Shown here one piece after another: positions 1-9,891 of a DNA stretch of 61,719 bases. The notes under the pieces are model-generated. The model was not told the DNA's origin. It did not search any database and worked only from the letters and a program-made list of their open reading frames with translations. The translations under genes were made by a program, and so were the position numbers. Source of the stretch: Flavobacteriaceae bacterium (lineage in GTDB: Bacteria > Bacteroidota > Bacteroidia > Flavobacteriales > Flavobacteriaceae); contig JAQWNN010000020.1 of assembly GCA_029268555.1 (NCBI GenBank), positions 1 through 61,719 of the forward strand. The letters are read 5' to 3'. How positions within the stretch are numbered: position 1 is the stretch's first letter; each line of letters starts with the position of its first letter.

Positions 1-450
1 GAATTTAGTTTGTTTCCCTCCCCTTTCAAAAATAATATTCAAATATTCTAATTGAGTTTCATTTATGTTTTCAAAAAGAGCAGCTGCTTCTTTCAGATGA
101 TTTAGGGTTGTTTCCCTTAAGTCCTCTAAGGTTGCAGGAGGCTTTAGAGCAGGCCTTAAAGAAGGGATGTTTTTCATTGTATTTAAAATGGTTTTACTCA
201 GGCCATAAATGTGCTGTATGGTTTCCATCATATTTTTTGCTTCACTTGTAGGGCGATAGCTTAGATCTTCGTCTCTAAGACCATCTGTAGCCCAATAATA
301 TCGAAACCCTAACCCTTGAATCATTCTACTGATTGAGGTCCCTGCTGAATATGATTCTGCTGGTGGTTGAATGGATGAAAAAGGAAGCTCTTGTGCCATT
401 GTGGTAAAGGATATTAAAAATATAAGACGTGTAATTCGAACGATATACAT
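1..450 (-). CDS. DinB-like protein with N-terminal signal-like sequence (3' end truncated by window edge)
   Basis: Reverse strand is open from ATG at 450 to base 1: MYIVRITRLIFLISFTTMAQELPFSSIQPPAESYSAGTSISRMIQGLGFRYYWATDGLRDEDLSYRP...IQHIYGLSKTIL; DinB-like helical pattern. Confidence 0.6.
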   Translation of the reverse strand, partial: MYIVRITRLIFLISFTTMAQELPFSSIQPPAESYSAGTSISRMIQGLGFRYYWATDGLRDEDLSYRPTSEAKNMMETIQHIYGLSKTILNTMKNIPSLRPALKPPATLEDLRETTLNHLKEAAALFENINETQLEYLNIIFERGGKQTKF

Positions 451-491
451 GTCTTCTAAATTAGTATTTTAGCAGTAATTACCAATGCCTT

Positions 492-833
492 ATGTCCAAA
501 AAATTAAATAGTTTAGAAGCACTTGCAAATATCCAATTTAAAAACTTAGCTCCAGACCCAGAGCACTTTCCTAAACCTTTACCAGAATTTAAGGCTCAAG
601 AATTAGAAGCTCACTTCAGCAACAAAGGGCGCGCGGGAAAAACGGTTACTATAATTAGGGGATTTGAAGGCAGTATTGATGGGTTGAAAGTATTAGCTAA
701 GAAATTAAAACAAGCAGTTGGTGTAGGAGGAAGTGTAAAAAATAGTGAGATTATAATCCAGGGGAATTATCGGGAACAATTAATCACTATACTCAAAGAA
801 ATGGGACATCGTGTCAAACGGATTGGTGGTTGA
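492..833 (+). CDS. SUI1/eIF1-like translation initiation factor (YciH family)
   Basis: KGRAGKTVTIIRGFEG...LKKLKQAVGVGGSVKNSEIIIQGNYREQ SUI1 signature. Confidence 0.88.
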   Translation: MSKKLNSLEALANIQFKNLAPDPEHFPKPLPEFKAQELEAHFSNKGRAGKTVTIIRGFEGSIDGLKVLAKKLKQAVGVGGSVKNSEIIIQGNYREQLITILKEMGHRVKRIGG

Positions 834-1527
834 AAGCCTTAAATTTGGTTTGGGTTGCTTCTCTCCATTGAATTGGTATAATACCCCTACCCTTTAAATA
901 ATCATTGCATTGACTGAAGTGTTTATTGCCAAACCAAAATCCACGGTTAGCACTTAAAGGAGAGGGATGCCCACTCGTAAGGATCAAATGTTTTTGTGTG
1001 TTGATAAGCTTAACTTTTTGTTTTGCAAAACCTCCCCATAATAGAAAAACTATGCCTTCTTTTTCTTTTGATAAATATTCGATTACTCGATCTGTAAAAG
1101 TTTCCCACCCTTTATTTTGATGGCTTCCTGCTTGGTGTGCACGAACTGTGAGGGTAGCATTTAATAAAAATACTCCCTGTGATGCCAAGTACTGTAAATT
1201 TCCGCTTTTAGGGACTGGGTAGTTGAGATCATTCTCAATCTCTTTAAAAATATTTTGCAATGACGGCGGATGGGCTATACCTTCTTCTACTGAAAAACAA
1301 AGACCATGTGCCTGACCTACTCCGTGGTAGGGGTCTTGACCTAAAATGACTACTTTTACTGCATCAAATGGACAATTGTCAAAAGCATTGAAAATAAGTG
1401 GACCGGGGGGGAAACAAGATGTCTTGCGATATTCATCTTTGATAAAAGAAATTAAATTTTTAAAGTAGGAGCTTACGAATTCTGAGTGCAATACCTTTTC
1501 CCAACTGGGATGTATTTTAACCTGCAT
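814..1527 (-). CDS. ung: Uracil-DNA glycosylase
   Basis: VVILGQDPYHGVGQAHGLCFSV and LTSGHPSPLSANRGFWFGNKHFSQ motifs. Confidence 0.97.
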   Translation of the reverse strand: MQVKIHPSWEKVLHSEFVSSYFKNLISFIKDEYRKTSCFPPGPLIFNAFDNCPFDAVKVVILGQDPYHGVGQAHGLCFSVEEGIAHPPSLQNIFKEIENDLNYPVPKSGNLQYLASQGVFLLNATLTVRAHQAGSHQNKGWETFTDRVIEYLSKEKEGIVFLLWGGFAKQKVKLINTQKHLILTSGHPSPLSANRGFWFGNKHFSQCNDYLKGRGIIPIQWREATQTKFKAFNHQSV

Positions 1528-1565
1528 GAATTTATTACTTTTGTAGGGCTAAGTTAAGAAAAACC

Positions 1566-3743
1566 ATGGTTACCATTCCCGACAAAACTATTGAAGATTT
1601 AGAGTATTCAGAAGTACTTAGGCAGTGTGCTGATTTTGCAATAACTTCCATGGGAAAGAAAGTCATCTTTGGTTTAAAACCGCAAACTAATAACGCTGTT
1701 GTACTTAACAATTTGCAAATGACCTCTGAATATTGCGCCTCTTTTGATAATGAAAATCGAATTCCTAATCATGGATTTGAAGATATCTCATCCTACTTCA
1801 CTTTGCTAAAAATAGAGAATAGTGTACTGGAGTTAGAAGCGTTTCGAAATTTGGCTCAGAATACAGAAATAACTAATACTTTAATTCGTTTTTTAGGGAA
1901 ATTTAAAACCTACTACCCTACCCTTTATTCATTAACAGAGTCTCTATATGAAGAAAAAGAGATTAAACCTAGGGTCGATAGAGTGATCGATCGATTTGGC
2001 AAAGTGCGCAGTGATGCATCTGATAAACTTTACAATATCAGAAAACAAATGCAGCAATTAAAGGGGAAAATCAGTAGCAGCTTCAACAAGGCTCTCAGTC
2101 AATTCAGTAATGCCGATTATTTGGACGATATCCGTGAATCAGTAATTGAAAACCGACGTGTCTTGGCAGTGAAAGCAATGTATCGCCGAAAAGTTAAAGG
2201 TGCTATTATGGGAAGCTCAAAAACAGGAAGTATCGTTTTTATAGAGCCCGAAGCTACAAATGCTCAGACTAGAGAATTACAAAATCTTGAATTTGAAGAA
2301 GGAGAAGAGATTAAAAAGATTTTAAGTCAGTTAACTGATTTTTTTAGACCTTACCTCCCCTACCTTGAGCTTCAACACGTTTTTTTATTGGAGTTGGATA
2401 TTATCCATGCCAAATCGAGTTACGCTAAGGAAATTGATGGTATTCTTCCTGTAATTAATCAAGAAGATCGACAAATAGTTTATAAAAAAGCTTATCATCC
2501 ATTGTTATTACAAGCAAATAAATTGGAAAATAAGGTCACTCATCCTCAAGACTTGGACATGGACCCAGAAAATAGAATTATTGTCATATCAGGTCCTAAT
2601 GCAGGAGGCAAAAGTATTACTCTTAAAACGGTTGGTTTGTTACAGCTTATGCTCCAAAGCGGAATGTTAATTCCTGTTCATGAACGCTCTAAAGCAGTAT
2701 TATTTTCTCAGGTACTTACAGACATTGGCGACAACCAATCAATAGAAAATCATTTGAGTACCTATTCCTATCGACTCAAGAATATGAAGTATTTTTTGAG
2801 AAAATGCAACGCAAATACTCTTTTTTTAATAGATGAATTTGGGACAGGTTCTGACCCTGAATTGGGAGGTGCCTTGGCTGAAGTAATGTTAGAAAATTTT
2901 TATGAACGTAATGCTTTTGGACTTATTACCACACATTACTCCAACCTAAAGGCACTTGCGAATGAGCTTCCAGCTATGGTCAATGCCAATATGCAATTTG
3001 ACAATAAAACTCTTGAGCCTATTTTTAAATTGGTTATGGGTGAAGCAGGAAGTTCATTTACTTTTGAAGTAGCTCAAAAGAATGGACTGCCTTTTAGTTT
3101 AATAAATCGAGCAAAAAAGAAAATTGAGCGGGGAAAAGTTCGCTTTGATGCAACGATAGCAAAACTCCAAAAGGAGCGTTCTGCAATGATGAAAACAGGC
3201 CAGTCGTTGAAAGAGAAAGAAAGCAAAGCAAAAACGGAATCTGATAAAATGGAAAACATAAATGCGAAGCTCAAAGCAAAGCTAACCAGTTATCAAGAGC
3301 TTTTTGATCACAATCAGCGAATGATTGTATTGGGTAATAAATTCAATGAATTATCAGAACGTTATTTTATAAACAATAAAAAACGACCCCTAGTTGCAGA
3401 AGTACTCCGTTTAGTTGAAACCGAAAATGCAAAACGAAATCGTAAAACAGCTGCTGTAGCTAAAAAAGAACGTGAACAAAAGAAAAAGTTAAACGAGGAA
3501 GTTGAAAAGGACTTAGCAAAAGTACTTCAGGAAAATAAAAGACAAAAAAAACAACCCATGGTAGCAATAAAGTCAAAACCCAAGTTATATGTTGGAGATC
3601 AAGTACGTCTCTTTGATGGACGCTCTATAGGTAGTATTGATTCAATTGAGAAGCAAAAAGCTATTGTTAATTATGGTGCGTTTACCACCCAAGTAAGTTT
3701 AGATCTTCTTGAATTAGTCAAGTCTGTTAAAAAAGTCAAATGA
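1566..3743 (+). CDS. mutS2: MutS2-family ATPase/endonuclease
   Basis: Walker A SGPNAGGKSITLK, DEFGTGSDPELGGALAE, TTHYSNLK; MutS2 length and layout. Confidence 0.92.
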   Translation: MVTIPDKTIEDLEYSEVLRQCADFAITSMGKKVIFGLKPQTNNAVVLNNLQMTSEYCASFDNENRIPNHGFEDISSYFTLLKIENSVLELEAFRNLAQNTEITNTLIRFLGKFKTYYPTLYSLTESLYEEKEIKPRVDRVIDRFGKVRSDASDKLYNIRKQMQQLKGKISSSFNKALSQFSNADYLDDIRESVIENRRVLAVKAMYRRKVKGAIMGSSKTGSIVFIEPEATNAQTRELQNLEFEEGEEIKKILSQLTDFFRPYLPYLELQHVFLLELDIIHAKSSYAKEIDGILPVINQEDRQIVYKKAYHPLLLQANKLENKVTHPQDLDMDPENRIIVISGPNAGGKSITLKTVGLLQLMLQSGMLIPVHERSKAVLFSQVLTDIGDNQSIENHLSTYSYRLKNMKYFLRKCNANTLFLIDEFGTGSDPELGGALAEVMLENFYERNAFGLITTHYSNLKALANELPAMVNANMQFDNKTLEPIFKLVMGEAGSSFTFEVAQKNGLPFSLINRAKKKIERGKVRFDATIAKLQKERSAMMKTGQSLKEKESKAKTESDKMENINAKLKAKLTSYQELFDHNQRMIVLGNKFNELSERYFINNKKRPLVAEVLRLVETENAKRNRKTAAVAKKEREQKKKLNEEVEKDLAKVLQENKRQKKQPMVAIKSKPKLYVGDQVRLFDGRSIGSIDSIEKQKAIVNYGAFTTQVSLDLLELVKSVKKVK

Positions 3744-4138
3744 AAAAAGTCATTATCTTTTATGACGGTTATTGTGTGCTATGTAATTCTTGGGTAAGAA
3801 AACTATGCCAATGGGATCGAAGTGATCGACTTCGCTTTGCTCCTTTAGATAGTCCCCTAGCAGACGAGATGTTTAAAAAAACAGGTTTTGATTCCTCTAC
3901 ATTGGATTCTGTACTTGTATGGGACCAACAAAGTAATCCTTTGGTAGAATCTGCTGCTGTTTATAGAGTTTTAAGAATGTTGGGAGGGTTTTCGCGCCTC
4001 GTTTTTATATTTAAACTAGTGCCAATTAAATTTCAAAATTGGATTTATAGATATATTGCAAAAAGAAGATATCGATGGTTTGGGAAAAACAAAACGTGTC
4101 CAATTCCCGAAGTTGATATAAGACATAAATTTTTATAA
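3740..4138 (+). CDS. DUF393 / thiol-disulfide oxidoreductase DCC family protein
   Basis: FYDGYCVLCNSWV motif; ATGA overlap with mutS2. Confidence 0.85.
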   Translation: MKKVIIFYDGYCVLCNSWVRKLCQWDRSDRLRFAPLDSPLADEMFKKTGFDSSTLDSVLVWDQQSNPLVESAAVYRVLRMLGGFSRLVFIFKLVPIKFQNWIYRYIAKRRYRWFGKNKTCPIPEVDIRHKFL

Positions 4139-4146
4139 TTTTAATT

Positions 4147-4660
4147 ATGTATCATGTAAAATCTAATAAAAACTTCAGTAAAAGAATTTAAAAAATTTAT
4201 TAGCCGAGGAAATGTTATCGATTTGGCAGTAGGTTTAATTTTAGCAACCTATTTTGGTGCCATAGTAAAATCAATAGTAAATGATATAATTATGCCCACC
4301 TTAGGTGTGCTCATTGGAGGAGTTGACTTTTCGTCATTAAAAATTATTGTTCAACAAGCTCACGATAATCAGGATGAAGTAGCGGTCAATTATGGAGTTT
4401 TCATAAATCATATTCTAACATTTTTGGTAGTTAGTGCTTCAATATTTATTGCTGTCAAATTATATAACAAGCTGCAGGATCAGCTTATTAAAGAGGAAAC
4501 TATACCAGTTTCAACTCCACCTTCAAAAGAGCAAGTTTTATTAACTGAAATTCGCGACCTACTAAAAAATAAATTACTTCAGCTTCCCAATAGATTTTCC
4601 TACAATCATAGAAACTGCTGCGTCACCAGTCACATTAACTATTGTCCTACACATATCTAA
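4147..4660 (+). pseudogene. mscL: Large-conductance mechanosensitive channel MscL, disrupted 5' end and altered 3' end as given
   Basis: KEFKKFISRGNVIDLAVGLILATYFGAIVKSIVNDIIMPTLG...LLTEIRDLLKN is MscL. The only nearby ATG (4147) is in another frame; in-frame TAA at 4157-4159; ORF runs 87 nt into the convergent symporter gene. Confidence 0.75.
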
Positions 4661-5836
4661 GGGACGATCAATTGCAAAAATTAAGGCCAAACCGGCTTCG
4701 GGTATACCTGCTTGAGCTAAAACAATCACAAGCATAACGATTCCCGCACTTGGAACCGCTGCAGTTCCAATAGAAGCTAAGGTTGCTGTAAATACAATGC
4801 CTAGTTGTGCACTTAAATTTAAATCCAAACCGAAGGCTTGTGCAATAAATACAGCTGCAACACCTTGATAAACAGATGTTCCGTCCATATTGATTGTGGC
4901 TCCAATAGGAAGCACAAAACTTGCAACTTCTTCGTCTACTCCAAGGTTTTCCTCAACACACTCCATTGTTACAGGCAAGGTTGCTGCACTTGAACTGGTA
5001 GAAAACGCAAGTAATTGTGCTGGGGCAATTCCTTTCATAAAAAAATCAATTTTTTTACCTGTAAGCACTCGAACTACTATTATGTAGAGAATAATCATTG
5101 CAACCAAACCCAAAAGCAATGTAATTGCATAAAGCGCAAGAGCTTGAAATAATTCTAAACTTGGTGCTTCGACAACCAAGGCTGCTAATAATGCAAATAC
5201 TCCATAAGGAGCTCCAAGCATAATTAAATCAATAAGTTTGAGGATAACTGCATTAAATGAATCAAAGAATTTTTTAATAGGTTTAATTTTTTTGAAGGGA
5301 AGTAAAATCATTCCTATTCCAAAAAACAATGCAAAAAAGATTACTTGTAACATGTTTCTATTGTTAGATGTTGCTAAAAATATATTGGAAGGAACCATTT
5401 CTACTAGTGCGTTAAGTGGTCCTGCTTCTTTTTGTTTGGCAGCGGCGGCTTGTTTTTCTTCTGTATTTGTAGAATATGCCTCAACAAGTTCATTACGAGT
5501 TTCAACACTGATTGATTTTCCAGGTTGAATTATATTAACCAAAATAAGACCAATAGTAACCGCGGTAAGTGTTGTAATTAAATAAGTTAATATAGTCCTA
5601 CCTCCCATTTGAGATAACTTGGAGATGTCCTTTAAATCAGAAACACCTTTAATAAGCGAAGCTAGAATCAAAGGCATCGCAATCAACTTAAGTAGATTAA
5701 TGAAAATAGTCCCAAAAGGTTTAATGTAATTTTTAATAAATTCAGAACCATTTGGAATAAAAGATAAGAATGCTCCAAAAAGAACACCTAAAGCCATACC
5801 AATTAAAATTTTCCAGTGTAAGGCAAGTTTTGTCAT
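4574..5836 (-). CDS. Dicarboxylate/amino acid:cation symporter (DAACS family)
   Basis: AFSTSSSAATLPVTMECVEENLGV, GATINMDGTSVYQGVAAVFIAQAFG; start moved from 5890 to MTKLALHW to avoid overlap with aroC. Confidence 0.92.
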   Translation of the reverse strand: MTKLALHWKILIGMALGVLFGAFLSFIPNGSEFIKNYIKPFGTIFINLLKLIAMPLILASLIKGVSDLKDISKLSQMGGRTILTYLITTLTAVTIGLILVNIIQPGKSISVETRNELVEAYSTNTEEKQAAAAKQKEAGPLNALVEMVPSNIFLATSNNRNMLQVIFFALFFGIGMILLPFKKIKPIKKFFDSFNAVILKLIDLIMLGAPYGVFALLAALVVEAPSLELFQALALYAITLLLGLVAMIILYIIVVRVLTGKKIDFFMKGIAPAQLLAFSTSSSAATLPVTMECVEENLGVDEEVASFVLPIGATINMDGTSVYQGVAAVFIAQAFGLDLNLSAQLGIVFTATLASIGTAAVPSAGIVMLVIVLAQAGIPEAGLALIFAIDRPLDMCRTIVNVTGDAAVSMIVGKSIGKLK

Positions 5837-5849
5837 TTTCAATTTATAG

Positions 5850-6914
5850 CTAAATTTTATTTGTCCGTTTGAGTAGTTTGAAATCAGCAAGTACTAATGC
5901 TGCCATAGCTTCAACTATTGGAACCGCTCTAGGAACTACACATGGGTCATGTCTTCCTTTACCTTGTATCTCAACTGAATCACCCTTAGAATTAATCGTT
6001 TCTTGATTTTGCATAATGGTTGCAACAGGTTTAAAAGCAACGTTGAAATATATATCCATTCCGTTTGAAATTCCTCCTTGAATACCACCAGAATAATTTG
6101 TTTTTGTACTTCCGTCTGAATTAAATAAATCATTATGTTCACTTCCTTTTTTTTGAGTACCCAGAAATCCACTTCCGTACTCAAATCCCTTCACTGCATT
6201 AATTGAAAGCATAGCTTTACCTAGCTCAGCGTGTAATTTATTAAAAACAGGTTCTCCAAGCCCAGTAGGAACATTTTTAATTACACATGTTACTATACCT
6301 CCTATAGTATTTCCTTCTTTACGAATTCTTTTGATTAAACTTATCATTTCAGAGGCCATTTTACTATCTGGACAGCGAACAATATTTTCTTCTATTTTTG
6401 ATAGATCAACTTCTGAAGGGCTTGATTTTAATTTTAATGGCCCTACTGCGGAAACATAGGCATTTATCGTTAAAGGTGCTAAGAATTGCTTAGCAATAGA
6501 ACCTGCCACAACTCTACTTGCAGTTTCACGCGCAGAGCTTCTTCCTCCACCTCGATAGTCTCTTATGCCAAATTTTTCATCATAAACGTAATCAGCATGA
6601 GATGGACGATAGCTATTTTTAATATGAGAATAATCTTTAGATTTTTGATTTGTATTGTATATAGCAAAACCAATGGGAGTTCCTGTAGTTTTACCTTCAA
6701 AAATTCCAGAAAAAAAGTTAACTTCATCTGGTTCTTTTCTTTGTGTTACAATTGAAGATTGACCAGGTTTTCTTCGATCTAAGTCTTTTTGTATTTCATC
6801 TAAATCAATTTCAATTCCAGAAGGGCACCCATCGATAACACCACCAATTGATGGACCATGTGATTCTCCAAAAGTTGAAAGTTTAAATAGTGACCCAAAA
6901 ATATTACCAGACAT
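5850..6914 (-). CDS. aroC: Chorismate synthase
   Basis: [60 protein letters not shown]. Confidence 0.97.
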   Translation of the reverse strand: MSGNIFGSLFKLSTFGESHGPSIGGVIDGCPSGIEIDLDEIQKDLDRRKPGQSSIVTQRKEPDEVNFFSGIFEGKTTGTPIGFAIYNTNQKSKDYSHIKNSYRPSHADYVYDEKFGIRDYRGGGRSSARETASRVVAGSIAKQFLAPLTINAYVSAVGPLKLKSSPSEVDLSKIEENIVRCPDSKMASEMISLIKRIRKEGNTIGGIVTCVIKNVPTGLGEPVFNKLHAELGKAMLSINAVKGFEYGSGFLGTQKKGSEHNDLFNSDGSTKTNYSGGIQGGISNGMDIYFNVAFKPVATIMQNQETINSKGDSVEIQGKGRHDPCVVPRAVPIVEAMAALVLADFKLLKRTNKI

Positions 6915-6989
6915 ATTAATAAATATATTTATATCAAATATAAAGCTTTAAGGTTTATTTTGTATTTAAAAGTAGCTTAGAGTTTATTA

Positions 6990-8681
6990 TTAAGCCCAGT
7001 TTTTATTTTTACTTGTTTTTCCAATTCCAGCGTTAAATCCATTAGTAGGATCAAGTTCTTTATAAAAATCTTTTAACGATTGTTTTGCAGTATATTCATG
7101 TCCAACATTGTGTTCTGCAGGATATTCTGCACCTCTTTTATCATATATTTTTAAAAGTTCAGTTTTCAATTTTTCTCCATCAACACCTTTTTTCACTATA
7201 TAATTTTGGTGAAGCACATGACAAAATAAATGACCATAGTATAGCTTAATTTCGAACATCTCATCGATTTCTCTTGGCAGCTTCTCAAACCATTTCTTTT
7301 CGTTTCTAGGAAATGCAATGTCAAGTGACATCATTTCACCATGTCTTTTAGAATTAAGAATATGATACCTTCCAATTGCACTAGCAGATACAAACCTATG
7401 TAGAGATGCTTTTTTTGATTCAAAATCATTGCACTCAAAATAATCGCCATCACAATCTTCAAAAACTTTACTAAAATAATTCCTTGCCTCATTAATTCCT
7501 TCGTCTGACATCTCGATAATCCAATGATGTTTGTATAAATCTCTAAATTTTTCCATTCTTTTTGGTAAATGATTTGGAAAAAAATTACTTAAAAATTGCA
7601 TTAATCTGTCTGAGAAGTTATTGGGTAGAAATTTGAGTTTTCCCGCAATATTATCAACCTTTCTTTTTAGTTCAAATAAAGTTGGCAAAAATTTGGTGCC
7701 TAATCTCTCAATAACTAAAAAAGTGTCTTTACTGTATTTTTTTGCTGCGTCATAACAGTCTCTATGTAAATAATCGCCAAGTGTTGGAAGTGTTTTAAAT
7801 TTTGAAAGAATATCTCGACGTATTTTCCAAAAAACATCGGGATCATTACTGCCAACGTAGAACACTTTATTTTTAATTGGTGAAAGATAGGTGTCTAATC
7901 GAACAGCAAAAACTGCTATTTTTCCTGCACTTCCAGACGCTCCATGTAATAGTCTAATATCAGAATTAAATCTTGCTGGAGTGTTTTTATTAATTTGTCT
8001 GACAATTTTGGAGTATTTGTCATCAGATCCCAGTTTATTAGTATTTAGGATGTCTGATTTTTTATAATTTTGATTTTGAAGATTATCTAAAATTTCTTCT
8101 GGATTTGAACCTAAATTAATATCTAATTCATTAACAAGTTCTAACTTACCATCCTTATCAATTCTAGCATATAATGCCATTTCGGTGTATGACGGTCCTC
8201 TTTGAACTAAAGAACCTCCAGCATTATTACAAATTCCCCCAATGATTGACGCACCTATTGAGGTAGATCCAATTATTGAGTGAGGTTCTCTGCCTAAAGG
8301 TTTTAATTTTTTTTCTAAATCATACAGAGTACTTCCTGTTAAACCAACTATTTGTGAACCTTTATTAATAATATGAATACTGTTGATTCGCATTGTATTA
8401 AGAATCACTATAGGTCTATCATAGTTATCTCCAAAAGGAGTTGAACCACCAGTTAGACCAGTGTTAGCTGCTTGCATTATAACTATTATATTCTCTTTGA
8501 TACATATCTGCAAAATCTTCCATATATCAATCAATTTAACAGGTTTTAATACTGCTAATGCGTTTCCAGCTCCATAACGCCAACCTTTTGAATGTGGTAA
8601 TTTATTCCATTCTGAAGTAAGAACATTCTGATCTCCTATTAGTATTTTAAATTTATCAATAACATTTTTATTTTTCATCAT
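6990..8681 (-). CDS. dld: FAD-dependent D-lactate dehydrogenase (quinone-linked, Dld type)
   Basis: QAANTGLTGGSTPFG, GGICNNAGGSLVQRGPSYTEMALYARI, C-terminus YGHLFCHVLHQNYIVKKGVD...RGAEYPAEHNVGHEY...GIGKTSKNKNW closely resembles E. coli-type Dld. Confidence 0.88.
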   Translation of the reverse strand: MMKNKNVIDKFKILIGDQNVLTSEWNKLPHSKGWRYGAGNALAVLKPVKLIDIWKILQICIKENIIVIMQAANTGLTGGSTPFGDNYDRPIVILNTMRINSIHIINKGSQIVGLTGSTLYDLEKKLKPLGREPHSIIGSTSIGASIIGGICNNAGGSLVQRGPSYTEMALYARIDKDGKLELVNELDINLGSNPEEILDNLQNQNYKKSDILNTNKLGSDDKYSKIVRQINKNTPARFNSDIRLLHGASGSAGKIAVFAVRLDTYLSPIKNKVFYVGSNDPDVFWKIRRDILSKFKTLPTLGDYLHRDCYDAAKKYSKDTFLVIERLGTKFLPTLFELKRKVDNIAGKLKFLPNNFSDRLMQFLSNFFPNHLPKRMEKFRDLYKHHWIIEMSDEGINEARNYFSKVFEDCDGDYFECNDFESKKASLHRFVSASAIGRYHILNSKRHGEMMSLDIAFPRNEKKWFEKLPREIDEMFEIKLYYGHLFCHVLHQNYIVKKGVDGEKLKTELLKIYDKRGAEYPAEHNVGHEYTAKQSLKDFYKELDPTNGFNAGIGKTSKNKNWA

Positions 8682-8750
8682 CTATGAAAAGTATTCTATT
8701 TATAGAATACTAAAATAAGGATAAGTTCTCCATGTTTATTTACAATTACG

Positions 8751-8758
8751 TAAATTTG
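8751..8758 (+). promoter_or_regulatory. Candidate Bacteroidota -7 element TAAATTTG (TANNTTTG) upstream of the TlpA-like gene
   Basis: Exact match to TANNTTTG shortly before the start codon at 8763; no clear -33 TTG. Confidence 0.35.
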
Positions 8759-8762
8759 TAAA

Positions 8763-9890
8763 ATGATATTAAAATCCATGGAAAATACAATTTTCAAATT
8801 TATTTTTACTCTTTCTTTAATTGTCTCTTGTGGGGACTCAACAAGTAATCTAAAAGTAAAAGGAACCACAGATTTAGAAAATGGTAGTAAAATATTTCAC
8901 GTTGTCGCAGATACTAATAACCAGCCTAAAGTCCTAGATACGCTAATTGTTAATGAAGGTGAGTTTAGTTTGATTACTGAAAACGAATTTCCCAATATCC
9001 ATTTTCTAAAAATTGAAGGACTACAAGGAACTTTTCCTTTTATTGCTGAAAAGGGTACAATTTTAATCGAGTTATTAAAAGACAATCTAGATTCTTCAAA
9101 AGCAAATGGCACTGTATCTAATGATGATTTTATGCAGTATAAATCTGAAACAAAAGTATACATTACTTCTCTTAATGCAATAGGGAATGATCTGCAACAA
9201 GCGGTAATTTTAAAAGATTCACTACTGGCTGACGATTTGAGGGACCAATATCAAGATGTTAGAGATCAGATTCAGGAATATGAATTAAATTTTCTTAAAT
9301 CGGCACCAAATTCATTTATATCAATTTTAATTTTGGAGCGTTTTATAGCAAATAATGCCATTCAAATTTCAGAAGCAAAAGAATTATTCGAGGGCTTTAG
9401 TAAACGAATAAAGAATACCCCTTCAGGTAAATCTGTTGGAGAAATTTTAAATCAAAGTCCAAAAGCTGAGGTTGGGCAGATAGCACCCTTTTTTGAAGGA
9501 CCTAACCCAGAAGGTGAAAGATTCAATTTAGAAGATAAATTAGGAAAAGTAACTATAATTGATTTTTGGGCAAGTTGGTGTAGACCTTGTCGTGTAGAAA
9601 ATCCCAATCTTGTTCGTATGTTCAACAAACACAAAAAGAATGGTCTACAAATTGTTGGTGTTTCTCTCGACCAAACCAAACCAAAATGGGTTCAGGCAAT
9701 TGCTGACGACGGATTAACATGGGAACATGTTTCTAATCTCAAATTTTGGAATGATCCAATTGCTAAACTATATCAGATATCAGCTATTCCAGCAACTTTT
9801 ATTTTAGACGAAAATGGAGTAATTCTTACCCGAAACCTAAGAGGACTTCAACTTGAACAAAAGATCGAAGAATTGTTTAGCTCAATGTAA
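8763..9890 (+). CDS. TlpA/ResA-like thiol-disulfide oxidoreductase lipoprotein with DUF4369-like N-terminus
   Basis: Lipobox-like LIVSCGD; thioredoxin motif FWASWCRPCRVENPNL; FILDENGVI. Confidence 0.88.
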   Translation: MILKSMENTIFKFIFTLSLIVSCGDSTSNLKVKGTTDLENGSKIFHVVADTNNQPKVLDTLIVNEGEFSLITENEFPNIHFLKIEGLQGTFPFIAEKGTILIELLKDNLDSSKANGTVSNDDFMQYKSETKVYITSLNAIGNDLQQAVILKDSLLADDLRDQYQDVRDQIQEYELNFLKSAPNSFISILILERFIANNAIQISEAKELFEGFSKRIKNTPSGKSVGEILNQSPKAEVGQIAPFFEGPNPEGERFNLEDKLGKVTIIDFWASWCRPCRVENPNLVRMFNKHKKNGLQIVGVSLDQTKPKWVQAIADDGLTWEHVSNLKFWNDPIAKLYQISAIPATFILDENGVILTRNLRGLQLEQKIEELFSSM

Positions 9891-9891
9891 A

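Noticed and set aside
1981-1996. Short GATC-rich repeat (AGAGTGATCGATCGATTT)
   Set aside because: Lies inside mutS2 coding sequence and is too short to mean anything.
5238-5528. 96-aa plus-strand ORF (and 4890-5087) opposite the DAACS symporter
   Set aside because: Shadow ORFs of a conserved transporter gene; no recognisable domain.
5936-6184. 82-aa minus ORF inside aroC and 6486-6755 plus ORF opposite it
   Set aside because: Out-of-frame or antisense to conserved chorismate synthase.
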